Below, in pieces: positions 1 to 30,083 of a stretch of DNA of 64,000 bases. Source of the DNA: Haemonchus contortus (lineage: Eukaryota > Nematoda > Chromadorea > Rhabditida > Trichostrongylidae); assembly GCA_000469685.2 (NCBI GenBank), contig LS997564.1:23462165-23526164 (forward strand), in the 5' to 3' direction. Each line of letters starts with the position of its first letter. Position 1 is the stretch's first letter. The notes under the pieces are model-generated. The model did no database searches. It was not told the origin of the DNA and was given only the letters and a program-made list of their open reading frames with translations. Both the position numbers and the translations under genes were made by a program.

Positions 1-85
1 TGATCTCAGCAGAAAGAGCTCGTCATCGATCCCGTCGACCAAGCAAAACTGTACCTATGATACCGTTCGGAACCCTTATTCAGGT

Positions 86-17593
<17,508 letters not shown>

Positions 17594-17737
17594 TGTTGAA
17601 CAGAAATCAGAGTCTTAAAACAGTTTAATTTCTAATTGTGTTGAGATCGTATACATGTCAAGCAGTCAAATTTCGCCTGTCAAATAAAGATAATAATGCT
17701 TTCCGAGACTGATTACATCATCCCGCGTGGCAAAGTA

Positions 17738-18315
17738 TTAGGTTGATGCATAATTAATGCGGGTTTTTTCTACAGATTTTATTTAACGAAAAGATATAAC
17801 TACTGAACAAAAACATGTTCAAATAATTACTCCGGAATTTATCCACCATCCACGTCAAGCATAGCTTCCCATTGGCAAGGTAGTCGGATTTCAAAGGCTA
17901 AGAAGTTTTGATCCTAACGGGTGATCCACGCTTTGATATCGGCCATCAAGTCATCCAAATCGACGTAACTTCTATTCCCTAGCCAGTTTTCCAAAGAAGG
18001 GTTGACGAGATAGTCCATAAAAGTTTCTGTCGGTGAATATGATAGGTTTAGAATCAGATCCCATTTCTTAGTTGGCTTTGGCTGATTGTTCCATCGCCGA
18101 AAAGTTACTGAGATCGCGGAATGACTCCGCCACCTTCCAACCTTTCTCGAAGTGGTAGTACCTAACTTCGCGAATATGCGGATGGTTTTCTAGATAAGTT
18201 TTTGTAGAGGAAAATAAGTAGATCATTTCTAGAAAAAACCTAAATTCAATATTCAAGTTCTATAGAGAGAAAAAAAATCCGCGGAAAAATCCGCAATAAT
18301 TATGCATCCACCTAA
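17738..18315 (-). mobile_element. Internally deleted mariner element
   Basis: Ends are TTAGGTTGATGCATAATTA and the complement of TTAGGTGGATGCATAATTA, flanked by TA (17736, 18316). Both are typical of mariner. On the - strand, 18240-18070 encodes an N-terminal-like piece (EKGWKVAESFRDL) and about 18030-17840 a C-terminal-like piece (NWLGNRSYVDLDDL, then LPCQWEAMLDVDGG). The catalytic centre is missing and stop codons interrupt the rest. It lies just after the kinase polyadenylation signal. Confidence 0.8.
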
Positions 18316-18887
18316 TATATTCCTTCACGGACGACAGTGTGAACTAATGAATACTGAATCCTCCTATACTCTGCCAAGGCGACAGTTGTTTAGGCCACAC
18401 GCCTCGGTAATCATAGAAAGTTTCAGTATTTATTAATCGACAGCTGTTTGACGGTAGTATTAATTGGAAATGAGAATACTAAGGTCTGAGGTGGCGCCCT
18501 CCTTGGCACCACCTCACTTTGCGCATGACTCGTGAATACTCTATTTGAAAATATATGAAAATCCAGTGCAGTGTGCTTTACCTTTGGTTGTCCACAAAGC
18601 CACGATTGCGTTCATCTAGCCAACGGTTCTGCGAAACTTACTGTTATAGCGCGCCGGTATTGCAGCGGCCGGTAATTGACGTTCTTCTACTGTTCACCGT
18701 ACAGAACATTACACTCAAGAAAGCGATTGTACTTAACTGCTTTCGGTATAGTAAGCGAGTGCGCCTAGTGGAGCGGTTTACATCGTGTTACCCGAGCCGT
18801 CGGATTATTTGTTCATCGTTACTGGTTAATTCGGAGTTGAGCATTATGATATGACATCAACAAATTCAACGATTTCAGAAGAATCCG
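18316..18887. other. Unassigned intergenic DNA
   Basis: No motif, repeat boundary or supported coding sequence recognised. A 99-codon ORF at 18555 shows no family features. Confidence 0.5.
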
Positions 18888-19195
18888 TCATTAAACGCAC
18901 AGTTCACGATGAAATTGGTTTCCGAGATTTCCCACAGGATGAATTTGATGCTCCCGCGTATACCATATTTGGCACTATTAGATCGGAAAAAGCCTTAGTT
19001 AGGGAGTTGTAAAGCTCAAAGATTGGGCCGTGTTTATCCTCGAACGGATTTTACCGGCATTGTAGAGGATGCACCGATCACAAGAAATATAAGAGACTCA
19101 AACAACTTGTTATAACCCAAAGCAACACTGAAGGGCAGTCCTGTACAGTTCTGGCGCGATGTATTCAGATCTTTGCGCGATTGCAACTTCTGAAG
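18888..19195 (+). repeat. Repeat of the CAGTTCACGATGAAAT family
   Basis: Starts with a degenerate GCACAGTTCACGATGAAAT and shares ordered words with 35171-35480 (TTTTACCGGCATTG / TTTCACCGGCACTG; CTGTACAGTTCTGGC; TCTTTGCGC). The same leading sequence heads MITE-like copies near 45864, 48984 and 52224. Only one end is recognisable here, and a SINE abuts its 3' side. Confidence 0.6.
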
Positions 19196-19199
19196 AAGG

Positions 19200-19436
19200 T
19201 GGTTAAGTATGAAGTGGCAGACTATCCCACACGAACGGTCAGGAGTTTGAATCCCGGATCGATGCCTGCCTAGGCCAACCAAGCCTTACATCCCTCCGGG
19301 GTCGGTTAATTGGTACCAGTCATTGTATAGGCCACATACGCACTCATTACGCCACCACGATTCTGAATGGAAGTCGAGTGCGGGGGCGCATTTCTCAAAC
19401 GGGATTGATTGACGTCAAAAACTTTAAACTTTTATA
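19200..19436 (+). mobile_element. SINE copy with internal deletion
   Basis: Degenerate tRNA-like head (AGTTTGAATCCCGG), then GGCCAACCAAGCC, TTGGTACCAG, a direct jump to CATTGTATAGGCC, and ACGCACTCATTACGCC through to ATTGATTGACG. About 75 bases present in other copies are missing in the middle. Confidence 0.8.
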
Positions 19437-19574
19437 CTTGCTAACAATGGAGACAAAACATCATACATGCGGTATTAAAGGCACAGTGAAATCTGGCAAA
19501 GCAATGCTGGGTCCTTCGCTCATTATCACCATGTTCGCTTAACAACCTTGATCAATACTGAACTGATTATAGTA

Positions 19575-20836
19575 CAGGGTGTCCCAAAACTATAGACGCC
19601 TATTCATTTCAGTGTATTTTAAGCCTTGAAGCTGAGAATGACGATGAAATTTGTATACGCATTCGCATACATTATGTGCAACAACAACCTACAATCACAA
19701 TTCAAAATATCCCCTATCAGCAGATTCAGAGGGCCAAGGTCTATTCTCAATTTCCTCGCTTGTTGCACACAGATATCACTCCTTCATTTCTTCCCAGCAG
19801 CTTTTTGGTCTTGTTTTAAAAAATGGTATGGCAAACTCGACAGGTTTTTTTTCTATTCGGAGATCACGGGGAGTAGTCAAGTGGGTTCAGATAAGGAGAG
19901 CAGGATGGCCATTCCTTCATGATAACGCTAAGCTAAGTCCGGTAGTTGGCATCGGCACCATTCTTGGACGCACTTGGCTTTGTGGGCTAGAGCAGTAAGT
20001 TGCTGGACTCACCAAAAGCTGTTTCAGATAGTGGAATAGGATCGACACTTTAGCAGGTCTCTCGATATGCTCTCTAAATACAGGTCTTGGTCAATTTTCA
20101 CCCCGGTATGGACGAAAGTAACGATCTCACCGTTCGTCGTGTATCCCTCGATATACACTATATTGCTGCTTTTATATCAACTTTTTGGATTGAACTTTTG
20201 ATGACTTTGCCTAAAACGCGATCATTTTATTTGTTGTGGACTGACTTTGTCGCAAAATTTTCTTCGTCGATGTAGACAATGAAGAAATGCGTGTTTCCAC
20301 TAAAGTATGTTAACAACCTTGTGCATTTTTTGGCCCTAAACTGCCCTTCAATATCAAAATGAAGTGACATTTCCTATACGATAGGGATCGCTATGAACAT
20401 CTTGCTTGACAATCCGTCACATCGACAACTTCGTTAATCCCTGCTCAATTACCTTCCCTTTCTTGAGTCACACAGGACCACGCTCGCAAACATACTATTT
20501 GAATAGCCCTCTTTGGAAACACCAGCCTTTCTACTGCTTTCCAGTTTGCCTTTGATTGGTTTTGCTTCCATCTGCCGTTTACCGGCCCTATAAACGGCCG
20601 GCATTGGAATAAGGTGGAATTTCACTAAGCCTTCCCCTCTTGCATCCAAATGATTGGAAGTGACATTGAATGAACTTTCTACTGAAAGATATTAGGGGTG
20701 TTACTTCAGTACTATGCATATTGCAAGAAAACCTACTTGTGCAACTAATCAATAGCGAATGAAGTGGAATTGCTGAATGAACTACTCTGCTTTAGAAGTT
20801 CCTGAATTGTAGCGCCCATAATTTTGGTACACCCTG
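19575..20836. mobile_element. 1.26 kb Tc1/mariner-size element with CAGGGTGT termini
   Basis: Left end CAGGGTGTCCCAAAACTAT and right end the complement of CAGGGTGTACCAAAATTAT, flanked by TA on both sides (19573, 20837). The size is typical of a full-length mariner-type transposon. The interior is badly decayed; only scattered open stretches remain, one with HDNA (~19917) reminiscent of the second catalytic aspartate region. No functional transposase. Confidence 0.75.
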
Positions 20837-20838
20837 TA

Positions 20839-21910
20839 ATACCACCCATTGTTTTTGAACGGTATACACTTCAATTAGATCTTCTTCAGAACAGAATCTC
20901 TGTGAGGATCTGTTCACATTCCCGATTACTGTATCATAACTACGGTGGCTGTTTGACGATCGTCTTAAAACAAGATAAAAATTGGTGTTATGCCTCGCGG
21001 TCGCCTCGATTTTCCTTTTCTACACCGGCGACCTCTCAGAATAGCTTTTCCGCCGCTGGTTAATTATGAGACAAATCGGAGGTGGTTTGAACAGGCCCCG
21101 ACTAGGGGCGGCAATCCTTTTTCGGCTCCTATGGGCGAAACGATTAGCACCTCGAAACAAATTGTTAGCACTCCACCTGATTGGAAATACAAGGGCGAAT
21201 GTGATTAAATAGGGACTTCGTTTAGTGCGACATACACTAGAGTACGATATAATTTTGGTCAATAAGTGATGGCTTTAGCTGTACAGCTACAATTAACATC
21301 TCTATGAGAGCGATTTACTTGCTTCATTGCATTTCCAGTTGTATGGCGCTATATATTGCGCAACATTGCGGGCAATCTAATACCGTAACCGCTGAATTGG
21401 ATGGCTACTGTTTATAAGGTGCTCAATCCAATATATATTGTAGTGCATACTATCTGATTTTCTATTTAGTGGCCATCCTTAGAGAGATAGAGTACTGTAA
21501 GCTTTGACAACCGAGGGGTATGCCAGATTTTTCGGCAGACATTGTATCCAATGTTTGTTTGTGAGTCAGCAAATTAGCACCATGTCGAGGTAATAGCGAG
21601 ACTCACTCATGGCAATTCTACTCATTCACATGCTCAGGTGTTATGCTTCGAGGAACAACTCCTCCATAGTGCTCGGGGGCGGCAACTTGCCACCAGCAGC
21701 CACCCGTGGACAATAGCCATTCATGGGAGAAGTGGGATTGATCAATACATATAAACATGCCATTCACACGTAGTTCATTGGATTGAAGAGCTCTGCATTG
21801 AAAAATACGTTCAGATCATAAAGTAGAACACTTGTCATTGGCTCCAGTGATAGATCCTCAATGGCAGAAAGGGCTACAAAGCCAAAACCCTCAATTTCTT
21901 TTAGCTGAGA
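20839..21910. other. Unassigned intergenic DNA
   Basis: Short overlapping ORFs around 20990-21260 show no family motif. No repeats with clear boundaries were seen. Confidence 0.45.
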
Positions 21911-21912
21911 TA

Positions 21913-22420
21913 CAGTAGCGCTCAAAAGTATTCGGCCAAATGCTCTTTCAGTTGTATTTTTCAGTCGTAACTTCTTTCCTACTGGATCTAACCAAGCGAA
22001 ATTTCAATATGTGTGGCATTAGTGTAGTGTGAATATTCACCACTATTAACCTGCAATCTGATCATGTTCCAGATATTCAGAAGGGCTTGGACAAAAAATC
22101 AACTGTAAATACGAATGGTGGTCCTTCTAGGAGTCCTCTCCTTTTTGCCATTTAATAAGTGTACGAGCACTAATGTCGAACCCAGAAGAGAAGAATAACG
22201 TACATAAGGTCGGAATAACTGCAGACGTCACGAACTTGCTTTCAGCACAGTCTACAAACGCCTCCCCTTTAGTGTGTGGATATGGCTGTTTTGCAATCAA
22301 GTAGTGTTCGACAGTGTAAAATATGCTTCAGTTAAACATATCAAAATTTCATGCGATTTGCTCCACTGAGAAAAAAGTTACGAAAAGTTAAAGTTGGCCG
22401 AATACTTTTGAGCGTTACTG
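21913..22420. mobile_element. Tc1-type MITE, copy 1
   Basis: 508-bp element with inverted ends CAGTAGCGCTCAAAAGTATT and its complement (AATACTTTTGAGCGTTACTG), flanked by TA (21911, 22421). A second copy in inverted orientation lies at 26523-27025 inside the ZIC-family gene. There is no transposase, so movement would have required an autonomous relative. Confidence 0.85.
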
Positions 22421-22499
22421 TATATATTTGCAATGTATACAGAGGTGTATAGGTAAATCGACTACAGCAACATGACGATCACGTAGATGGAGAATGTGA

Positions 22500-23660
22500 A
22501 CAGGTTTTTTATCGATTTCTAGTCATGATGGTTGGGTATGGGAGACGTCGAAAGGGGCAAGTATTCTCTCTTATCCCCTTTATTGGTGCTTGATTCGAAA
22601 TTGGGTACTTGATGCGAACGTTACCATATCTATTGCATCGCATCCCTCTCACGAAAGCACAACCGTGACGTGAATAGTTGGTTTTCCATTGAACCTTTAA
22701 AGTTGCCAAATGATTTACCAGAGAAGGCGCTGTGATCGAGAGCGATGCCGGCCCCGAATAGCTACCAGCCACATGAAAATTAATAATCGACTACAGTACC
22801 ACTCAACGTGGGCACATGAAAACAATATCGCTGATGTTGTGAACGAACTCGTTCTCCTCGCAGCAATCAATATCGCCTGGGATGGTGGGCTTTTGTTTGC
22901 TGGGAAGCTGCGACTTTCCAGGTCGAAAGCAAGTCTTCTCGTCACAATTGAATTTTCAAAAACTTATTTTGAATGAAGTCCTTGACGCGATGACCAGAGT
23001 ACATTAAGACAGTCTGGGGAAAAATTCAACAGTCTCCCTACGATTGCGGTTTTTCAGCAGTACTGATAGCTTTTGTTGGTTTTGATTGACCCAATTCTGC
23101 AAAAGAGATAGGTTGATGGAAGTAGGCTTCAACAGGGTGCACTAGCTACACATTTCTGGGTGACACTAGCCGGTAAAAGTTCGCTCTACTGAGAAGATTC
23201 GACTTATACTTACTTTTTAGGCTCACCTTTACATCAACCTCGATTATAATGAAAGGCTCTACCAGAATTGGCCACCTCCAGATCTTTTTCTCATGAAAAG
23301 CGAAGTTGCAATTAATTATTTTAAATGTGTCTGTAGCCACGTAGTCTGTCTGTAGATCGGGTCGGCCACCGTACACATTTTCGGCGAATGCGATTTTGAT
23401 TGATCTGGTGGTGAGAATAACGGCAGCCGGCACGCGACCATCTATCGTAACATTATCGTTGAATGACCTTGGGGTGGCTGTATGAAACCTTCTTCTACCT
23501 CAATGATGCACAAGCAAGTCCAACTCAACTAGATTTGATCTTAAGCAACTTGTTGAAATCAAATTTTGGGTTTCCGAGTTGTCCGCGGCTGAAGCAAACT
23601 AATGGCACTTGTCCTATCACAAACTCTCCAAATCTATCGGGATCAGCTGAATAATTCAGA
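22500..23660 (-). pseudogene. Coding-like fragments of an unrecognised protein
   Basis: On the - strand, 23648-23530 reads DPDRFGEFVIGQVPLVCF and onward after a plausible TTATTCAG acceptor. A CATACAG acceptor near 23487 then opens a long frame to about 23205 containing VTIDGRVPAAVILTTRSI and FAENVYGGRPDLQTDYVA. Further down, 22890-22800 reads GDIDCCEENEFVHN, then a stop. Codon texture and splice-like sites suggest exons of a real or recently lost gene, but I do not recognise the family. No start, no complete model and no upstream exon could be fixed. Confidence 0.35.
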
Positions 23661-23724
23661 AAACATCCGGTTCAACTCAAGTGAATCCGAATACTTGTTA
23701 ATAGAAGGGCCGATGACTACCGAA

Positions 23725-23870
23725 TTAGGAGAGTCCGAACAGGTGAAGTCTGCACACAAATGATCCTGTAAGTCCTCAGAAAAGAGGCATGAGGGGATTG
23801 GAGAATGCCTCTTTTCTGAGGACTTACAGGATTATTTGTGTGCAGACTTCACCTGTTCGAGCTCTCCTAA
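23725..23870. repeat. Near-perfect hairpin, 66-bp arms and 14-base loop
   Basis: 23725-23790 and 23805-23870 are reverse complements with about three mismatches (for example AATGATCC against AATAATCC). The arms include GAACAGGTGAAGTCTGCACA and CCTCAGAAAAGAGGCAT. No terminal target duplication was seen. A transcript from either strand would form one long duplex; it could be a small fold-back MITE or a small-RNA precursor. Confidence 0.85.
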
Positions 23871-24059
23871 TGTTGGTAGTCGTCGGCACTTCAAGGACTT
23901 CAACCCAGTCCAGGGTTAATAACGAGGTGATAGTGAGATTTTTGGTAGAAAGCGCTTTTGCGTGCAGAGCATCTCGTTCAGATAAGTTCTATGGACATTT
24001 GAGCTATGCTACCGTAGTCATCGGGACGATGTGCTACATTCCGTTCTTTTAGGAGAGAT

Positions 24060-25492
24060 CTCAAGCGATTTGCCACGATCACGTTTCATGAGTTGAAGGC
24101 TGCAACGGGTGTAACATAATCGAGTAGGACAAAAAGGACTGTGCCGTTAAGTCTCGAAGTATATTGGTAAATAAGAAGTGGCATTGCCTTCATTTTTACG
24201 TAGCGGTGAACCTAAACGATTTTTGAATATCTCTTTTCTTACCATTCTTAGCCGACGAATCTCGTTTTATTTTCAAGGTAAAGGGAAAGTAATGCAACGA
24301 AAAGTGCGATCTTCTAATCATAGATGCACAATAATCGATGATCTAAGGGTGGCACTCTGTAATAATCGCTTCGGCGTCGAGTGGATATAGCGATATGAAT
24401 GAATGATGACAGGCTGATATCTCGTCGTCACCTTATACAACCACGTTTCATTCTTCCTCTGTCACCAGCACCGCTGACCGTGATCATCTCGAGATCACTA
24501 CGGACGCGACATTTTCAACTCTTCGGATATCGGTGAGGTAGGTGTACGTAACCCTTCGCTGTTGTAACCCAAGGCTTTCAAAATTTTGGCCAAAGTATGA
24601 ATGAAGCAATGGTTACCGTGTCTCCTATACCCCGTAACAGTTATAAAAGGTCCCGTGGGGGATGAGACATTTGGTCGAATAAATCATGGACTGGTTCCCA
24701 CCTTTTCTAGGCTACGAAGAAGGCGAAAAGCGCCGAAAGGTCAGCCGACTTACGGTAATATCTAATCTCGTGATCTGTTCAGTAAAATAAAGTTGTATTC
24801 GAGCTATGCCGAGGTTCATTAAGAGTCGAACATGGCAACTGTTATAAAAGCTATGATCTGGGGCGGTTATTCAAAAACTCTGGTTTTTGGAAGCCAGAAA
24901 GGTCAAACATTGGCCTTGAAAATTTGTTTCAACAAAAGCTATGTAACCTCAAAAAGGTAGGAAGGAGACTGTTCAAGGGAAAGTAAGCTTTTCTTGCGAT
25001 GGAGTAATGTGACCTAATAATTTTAATAAAAATTTCAGTTCGAACATGGACTACTACATGAGACCAGGCTTCGTTGGTTTTTGGATACCGTAAGTCAACA
25101 ACACATTCGCAAGAAGACCAAAAAACACTAGTGTTATGTATAAAAGCACCTGATACGATATGCTGAGCCCTAGAAAATAGAAGGAGTAGCTAGAACGTTA
25201 TTAACTGCTGTCAAAACTCAAACAGCTATTGGGAGCTAATTTGAACAGTGCCAGTCTCGACCCCCGGTGAGTCTTGCGGATTGTACCTCACTCAGAGAGA
25301 CCCCATCGAGGGCTCACAGTCGACCAATCACCGCGCTCGGCCACACCCAACTCTGCCTATGGCGAAAGAGAAATAGGCGAAATGGGCGGCGCTACTAGAG
25401 GCCTCAAGCCGAGCAACCCACTGTGAGGTAATATCCGTGCAGCGCGGTAGAACTTCTCTTACAGATTACTGTACTGTATTTCGGCTTAGAAC
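24060..25492. other. Upstream region of the ZIC-family gene
   Basis: About 1.4 kb before the proposed start codon. No known element was recognised. It presumably holds the promoter; a SINE-free, moderately GC-rich stretch (25250-25450) precedes the first exon. Confidence 0.4.
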
Positions 25493-28400
25493 GTGAGAAT
25501 AGACATGTTCAGTGGGTACAGTCCACGCCGCTTTGGACGTGAATTCACCCTGGCCGAATGTTATTCACAGCAAGGGATAATGTCACGAGGAGGTGAGTTC
25601 TGGGTTCCTTCGAATCACCCTTTACCCTTGAAGTCTCAGTTATCGAATTTAATTCAATTTATTCGCTTTTATTTATAACGACTTTTTTGAGAACCCTCTA
25701 TTCAATCGTACTCATGTTGTCCATTGCCGGATTTTCACCACCTGGACAGTGCAAGTTTTGGCTCACGATCACCTTTCTATCTTCAACAAAACGTTCCTGC
25801 TGACTATGTTGCTGCCTATCGGTTGGTGTTCAGAACTTTGAGGTGTTTAACGCTTAATAGTATCTGACGTGTACGGAATACAATTTTTTTCAGTCAAGCA
25901 CCCATTCATTTCCAATTTCCTCAAAAACCATCCTCAACGTTGATTCGATGCGAATGGATAAATGAAGTGAAGCTTCGCCCTTCATCGAAAATAAAGAAGA
26001 TGTTCTATACAGTTTTTTCAGACTGGTAAAGATTGTGGGATGATGTTTGCTACTTCATCCCAAGTTGCCGCTCATGTTTCGCAACATCACATTGGTTTTA
26101 TTGAAATGACAGCTCACGTCTGTCTATGGAGGAATTGTGATCGAGTAGGAAAGCCTTTCAAGGTACGTGTCTATCTATATTGATTGTATGATGAGGACCA
26201 TGACATAGAAGGCATTTTAGGCTAAGTACAAGTTGGTCAATCATATCCGTGTTCATACTGGAGAGAAGCCATTTCGTTGTGAACAGTGCAATCGAGAATT
26301 CGCTAGAAGTGAGAATCTCAAAATCCATGTAAGGACTCATACAAGTTAGTGGCAAATATTTTGGGTTCACAACAATTTGAAGTTAATTTTTCTCTGTGTA
26401 TATCCGTCAGAAAGAGGAACTGAATATACGTTGCTCACATTGGTGTTTGGGAAACGACATCCAACTTGCACCTTTTCTTCATGGACTTGCTCGAATCGAA
26501 AGTTTTCGTACCTGTTCATATGCACTAGCGCTCAAAAGTATTCGGCCAACTTTGACTTGTCGTAACTTTTTTCTCAGTGGAGCAAATCACAAGGAATTTT
26601 GATATGTCTAGCTGAAGCATACTTTACATTGTCCAACACTACTTGACTGCAAAACGGTCATATCCGCATACTGTGGGATGGCGTTTGTAGACTGTGCTGA
26701 AAGCAAGTGACGTCTGCAGTTATTCCGACCTTATGTACGTTTTTCTTCTCTTCTGGGTTCGACATTAGTGCTCGTATACTTAAGACATGGCAAAAAGGAA
26801 AGGACTCCTAGAAGGACCATCATTCGTATTTCCATTTGATTTTTTGTTCAAGCCTTTTTGGATATCTGGAACATGATCTGATTCCAGGTTAATAGTGTTA
26901 ACTATTCACACTACACCAATGCTATACATATTGAAATTTCGCTTGATTAGATCCAGTAGGAAAGGGGTTATGACTGAAAAGTACGAGTGATGAAGCATTT
27001 GGCCCAATACTTTTGAGCGCTACTGTACGTTGCTCACATTGGTGTTTGGGAAACGACATCTAACTTGCACCTTTTCTTCATGGACTTGTTCGAATCGAAA
27101 GTTTTCGTACCTGTTCATATATGTGTGTCGCAAATTGATTCTTCTTCCCCTTTGCGTTATTTATGGTCATCTATTGTTATACAAATCTCGCTGTGGCTGG
27201 CCTCTATAGAGAAAGGTAAAACAGGCATTGATTTATTGCGCACGTACGTCTCTGTAGGATAAGAGGGCAGTGTGGCGACTGATAATAAATTCATAAGTGC
27301 GTACGTCAACTAACCTTAACAGCCAACTCTAGCCATCGTGCGCGCCCCCTGGAATCACCGAAATCAAGTCTTCGTAGAAAAGATACTCGCTCGCTTCAAT
27401 ATGGCGTCTAACGTCTGGGTTCGGTTGCTCACGTGCTGCACTTTGACGAATCCTATTTGATCCTCTGCTCTCCCTAGACTATACCTCTCCAATAGCCTGC
27501 AGAAAAGGTGTGATAAATTGCCGATTGGAAAATGTGAAATAGGACGTTATTCTTTGTATTGCGAGCTCGCCAAAGACGATGTGTGTATGTGTTTCGTGCC
27601 TCAATTTCCATATGAAAAGATTTGTTTCACATTCAAATCGTCCACTCACTGTTCCCGATACCGCGCTTCACCATCTGCTGGCAACGACTGATCCAGATTT
27701 CCCATCATTTTTCATTGGCTCAACTATGCTAATGCCTTGTAGCCTATGGTTTTGAATCTCAAATAACCGATGTTTTAAGAGAAAGCTCTTCAGGCACTTC
27801 TTCTCACTACGAGTGTGTAATTACGGTAGATAGGCTACAAAAGTGGGTCCAATAGCACCATAGTGAGGAGTGCTGAAAATGCAGCAAAGTGCCTGTGGTA
27901 GCCTATCTAAAAGAGGAAAACCATGTCCTGTCCATCTGTTGCTGCCCACGTAACCAAACTATAGAACTTGTTTTATTTTAGAAGAGAAGCCTTTTCCGTG
28001 TCCACATGCCGGTTGTGACAAAACCTTCGCTAATTCCTCGGACCGAAAAAAGCACATGCACGTGCATACATCGGAAAAACCTTACGAATGCAAGGTAATC
28101 GCCATAAAAGTCGTCTATGAAAAAAAACTCATTTGCTTCTCACGCATAAAAACTATTTTTTTCAGATGAAAGGTTGCAAGAAAGTCTACAGCCATCCCAG
28201 TTCATTGAGGAAGCATATAAAGGTACAGTTAGAGGTTTCGAAATCCATTCTCTAGATCTAAATCTTTCTGATCACTAACACCTGTCTTCTTTCGCACCTC
28301 ACTTACGTTTCTCATGCGCTCGAACTTGCGATTAAATCCGCTCAATCCGACGACAGGTTATTGGCATTTGACGGCTTAGCGCATTTCGCGCACATCGATA

Positions 28401-28937
28401 AATAAGTGCCTACGATCGTGGAGTTCACTGACCCCAGTTCCAGTAGGTCACTCACTCACCATCTTACTGCGATCAGCCAAACTGATCTGAGACTGTCGGG
28501 ATCACGTTTCTGGGTGCCGGTTTGAATAAAGGAGCTGTGTGTATTGAATCGCATTCATGTATCATCCCATAAAAATGTTGAAGGACGAAGATTTTCGGAA
28601 AGACAGCCAGAATAAAGACAGTCATTTAGGTACACGAAAAAAACTGTCTGACGCCAGAGTTGGACGAAAGTAGCGACTCAAGTCATGCTAGTATTGGAAC
28701 GCCGGTTGATCCGTTTATGAGCATGAAACCTGATGTGAATGAGGTAAGCAGTGATTATCAACGAATCGGTTAGTCTAAAGTTGAAAGAGTTTTAAACGCG
28801 TTCAGATGTCGCTACAGTTTTCGTCAAGCACGCCGCTGATTCGTCAGCCAGTCGCTTACGGTCCACCCCCTGCCTACGCTCCTTCTCATCATCCGGCAAC
28901 TATGTTTCCAACCGATCTTTATCATCAATTTCAATAA
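25493..28937 (+). CDS. ref-2: ZIC-family C2H2 zinc-finger transcription factor (ref-2-like)
   Basis: DNA-binding regulator of the ZIC/odd-paired family. C. elegans has one member, REF-2, acting in epidermal and neural patterning. Nine exons: 25493-25592, 25692-25821, 25894-25966, 26022-26162, 26221-26344, 27982-28094, 28166-28222, 28630-28743, 28806-28937. Phases match throughout, giving 327 aa. Five fingers appear in order: CEWINETGKDC with the ZIC-typical split first finger; CLWRNC...[31 protein letters not shown]; the finger ending [13 protein letters not shown]; and [14 protein letters not shown]. These linkers and helices are diagnostic of ZIC rather than GLI. The third finger has C-x2-C rather than the usual longer spacing. 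The N-terminal start (25493 or the next ATG at 25505) and the TTTTTTGAG acceptor at 25691 are the weakest points. The C-terminal tail is rich in Pro, Tyr and His. An AATAAA lies at 29521. Confidence 0.9.
26427..27121 (+). mobile_element. Tc1-type MITE (copy 2) between ~95-bp direct duplicates
   Basis: Inside the 1.6 kb ref-2 intron. The MITE (26523-27025) has the same ends as the copy at 21913-22420, in inverted orientation. Directly on its two sides lie near-identical copies of about 95 bp (26427-26522 and 27026-27121), both starting TACGTTGCTCACATTGG and ending CCTGTTCATAT. Tc1-type elements normally duplicate only TA. Confidence 0.85.
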
Positions 28938-30083
28938 GATAGAAAAAGGGGCATCCGTCAAAACAGGATCGAGGGATCGACTGTTCATCTGTGAGAACAA
29001 AGTAGGTTTTTTGGGAGTTTTTGACACAATCTTTCGAACAAGAGACGTATTACAGAGTAAAAACCTTATAAGTTTGATCCAGTGCTGTTCAAGTGTTAAT
29101 CTACGAGTTAGGAACTTTACTTGTTATGCTATATGTGATATTATTACATGTTCCGTCTTATACAATATGTCTTTTTTTGTATATTGCATTTGCTCACCGG
29201 ATAATGCCTCGGGGTTCTCGGGTTTACCTCAGACGTCCGCCACACAACCCAGCTCATTATATTTTGGGTGCTAAATTGCCTTTGTATGTAGCGGAAACGA
29301 ATTCTTATCGATCCAGCTGCTGAAGCTAAACTACTGGGTTGCTTCGAAGTCTTGACAGTCGAGGGGATTGATCGAAAGGCTGATCGACTAACATTATCTC
29401 GCTCTCGTAGTCCTCTGCTCTTAGCAAAGTCACCTGAAAATTCCAAATCAGACAGGATTTTCTATTTGTCATACGAAATTGTTTGTACATACAGTAACTC
29501 GCAATGAATGTTTCACTTGAAATAAATCTTCATGAATAGAAAACTTTGTATTATGTGTATGATTGTAGCCAAATAACACCAACAGATGGCTTGTAGATGT
29601 GAGTTCAAACGTCGGCTTGTAATATTTGCCGACTCATCTGAGTTCTTTGTTGCGTAGGCACGTGACGTCACTCAGTAATAACTTGTAATTGGAAGACAGT
29701 AATAAACGCAGTCGCGCGGCGGCGCGCAAAGTTTCTATTGTTAAGTTGTTCAAATAAAGGGTGTTGCGTTCGTTTCCTCAAGCATCGCACAGATGATGAC
29801 TTGAAAAATACTATCGAAACAAATCTCCTAATGTACTTCTAACTCCTAACTTCCTTTTGAACTTGTTTTCATTTAATGAGTGGAATCTGTCGGTATTCCC
29901 GTGCTTTGTTGAGCACTGTTTTGATCGTGGTTCTCTTTAAGATGTGAAACTTCTTGTGGGCTGATTAGGTTAATGGGCTTTGTGAGGATCTCCTCGTTGT
30001 CTGGGCACAGTTTAACTGTTCGGTAGAATTGATCAGATGGGCTAATAATTTGTCCAAACTCACAGCTGTCCACGTTAGAGCTA
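28938..30083. other. ref-2 3' UTR and following unassigned DNA
   Basis: The first ~600 bases are probably the 3' untranslated region, with AATAAA at 29521-29526. The rest shows no recognisable gene or repeat. Confidence 0.5.
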
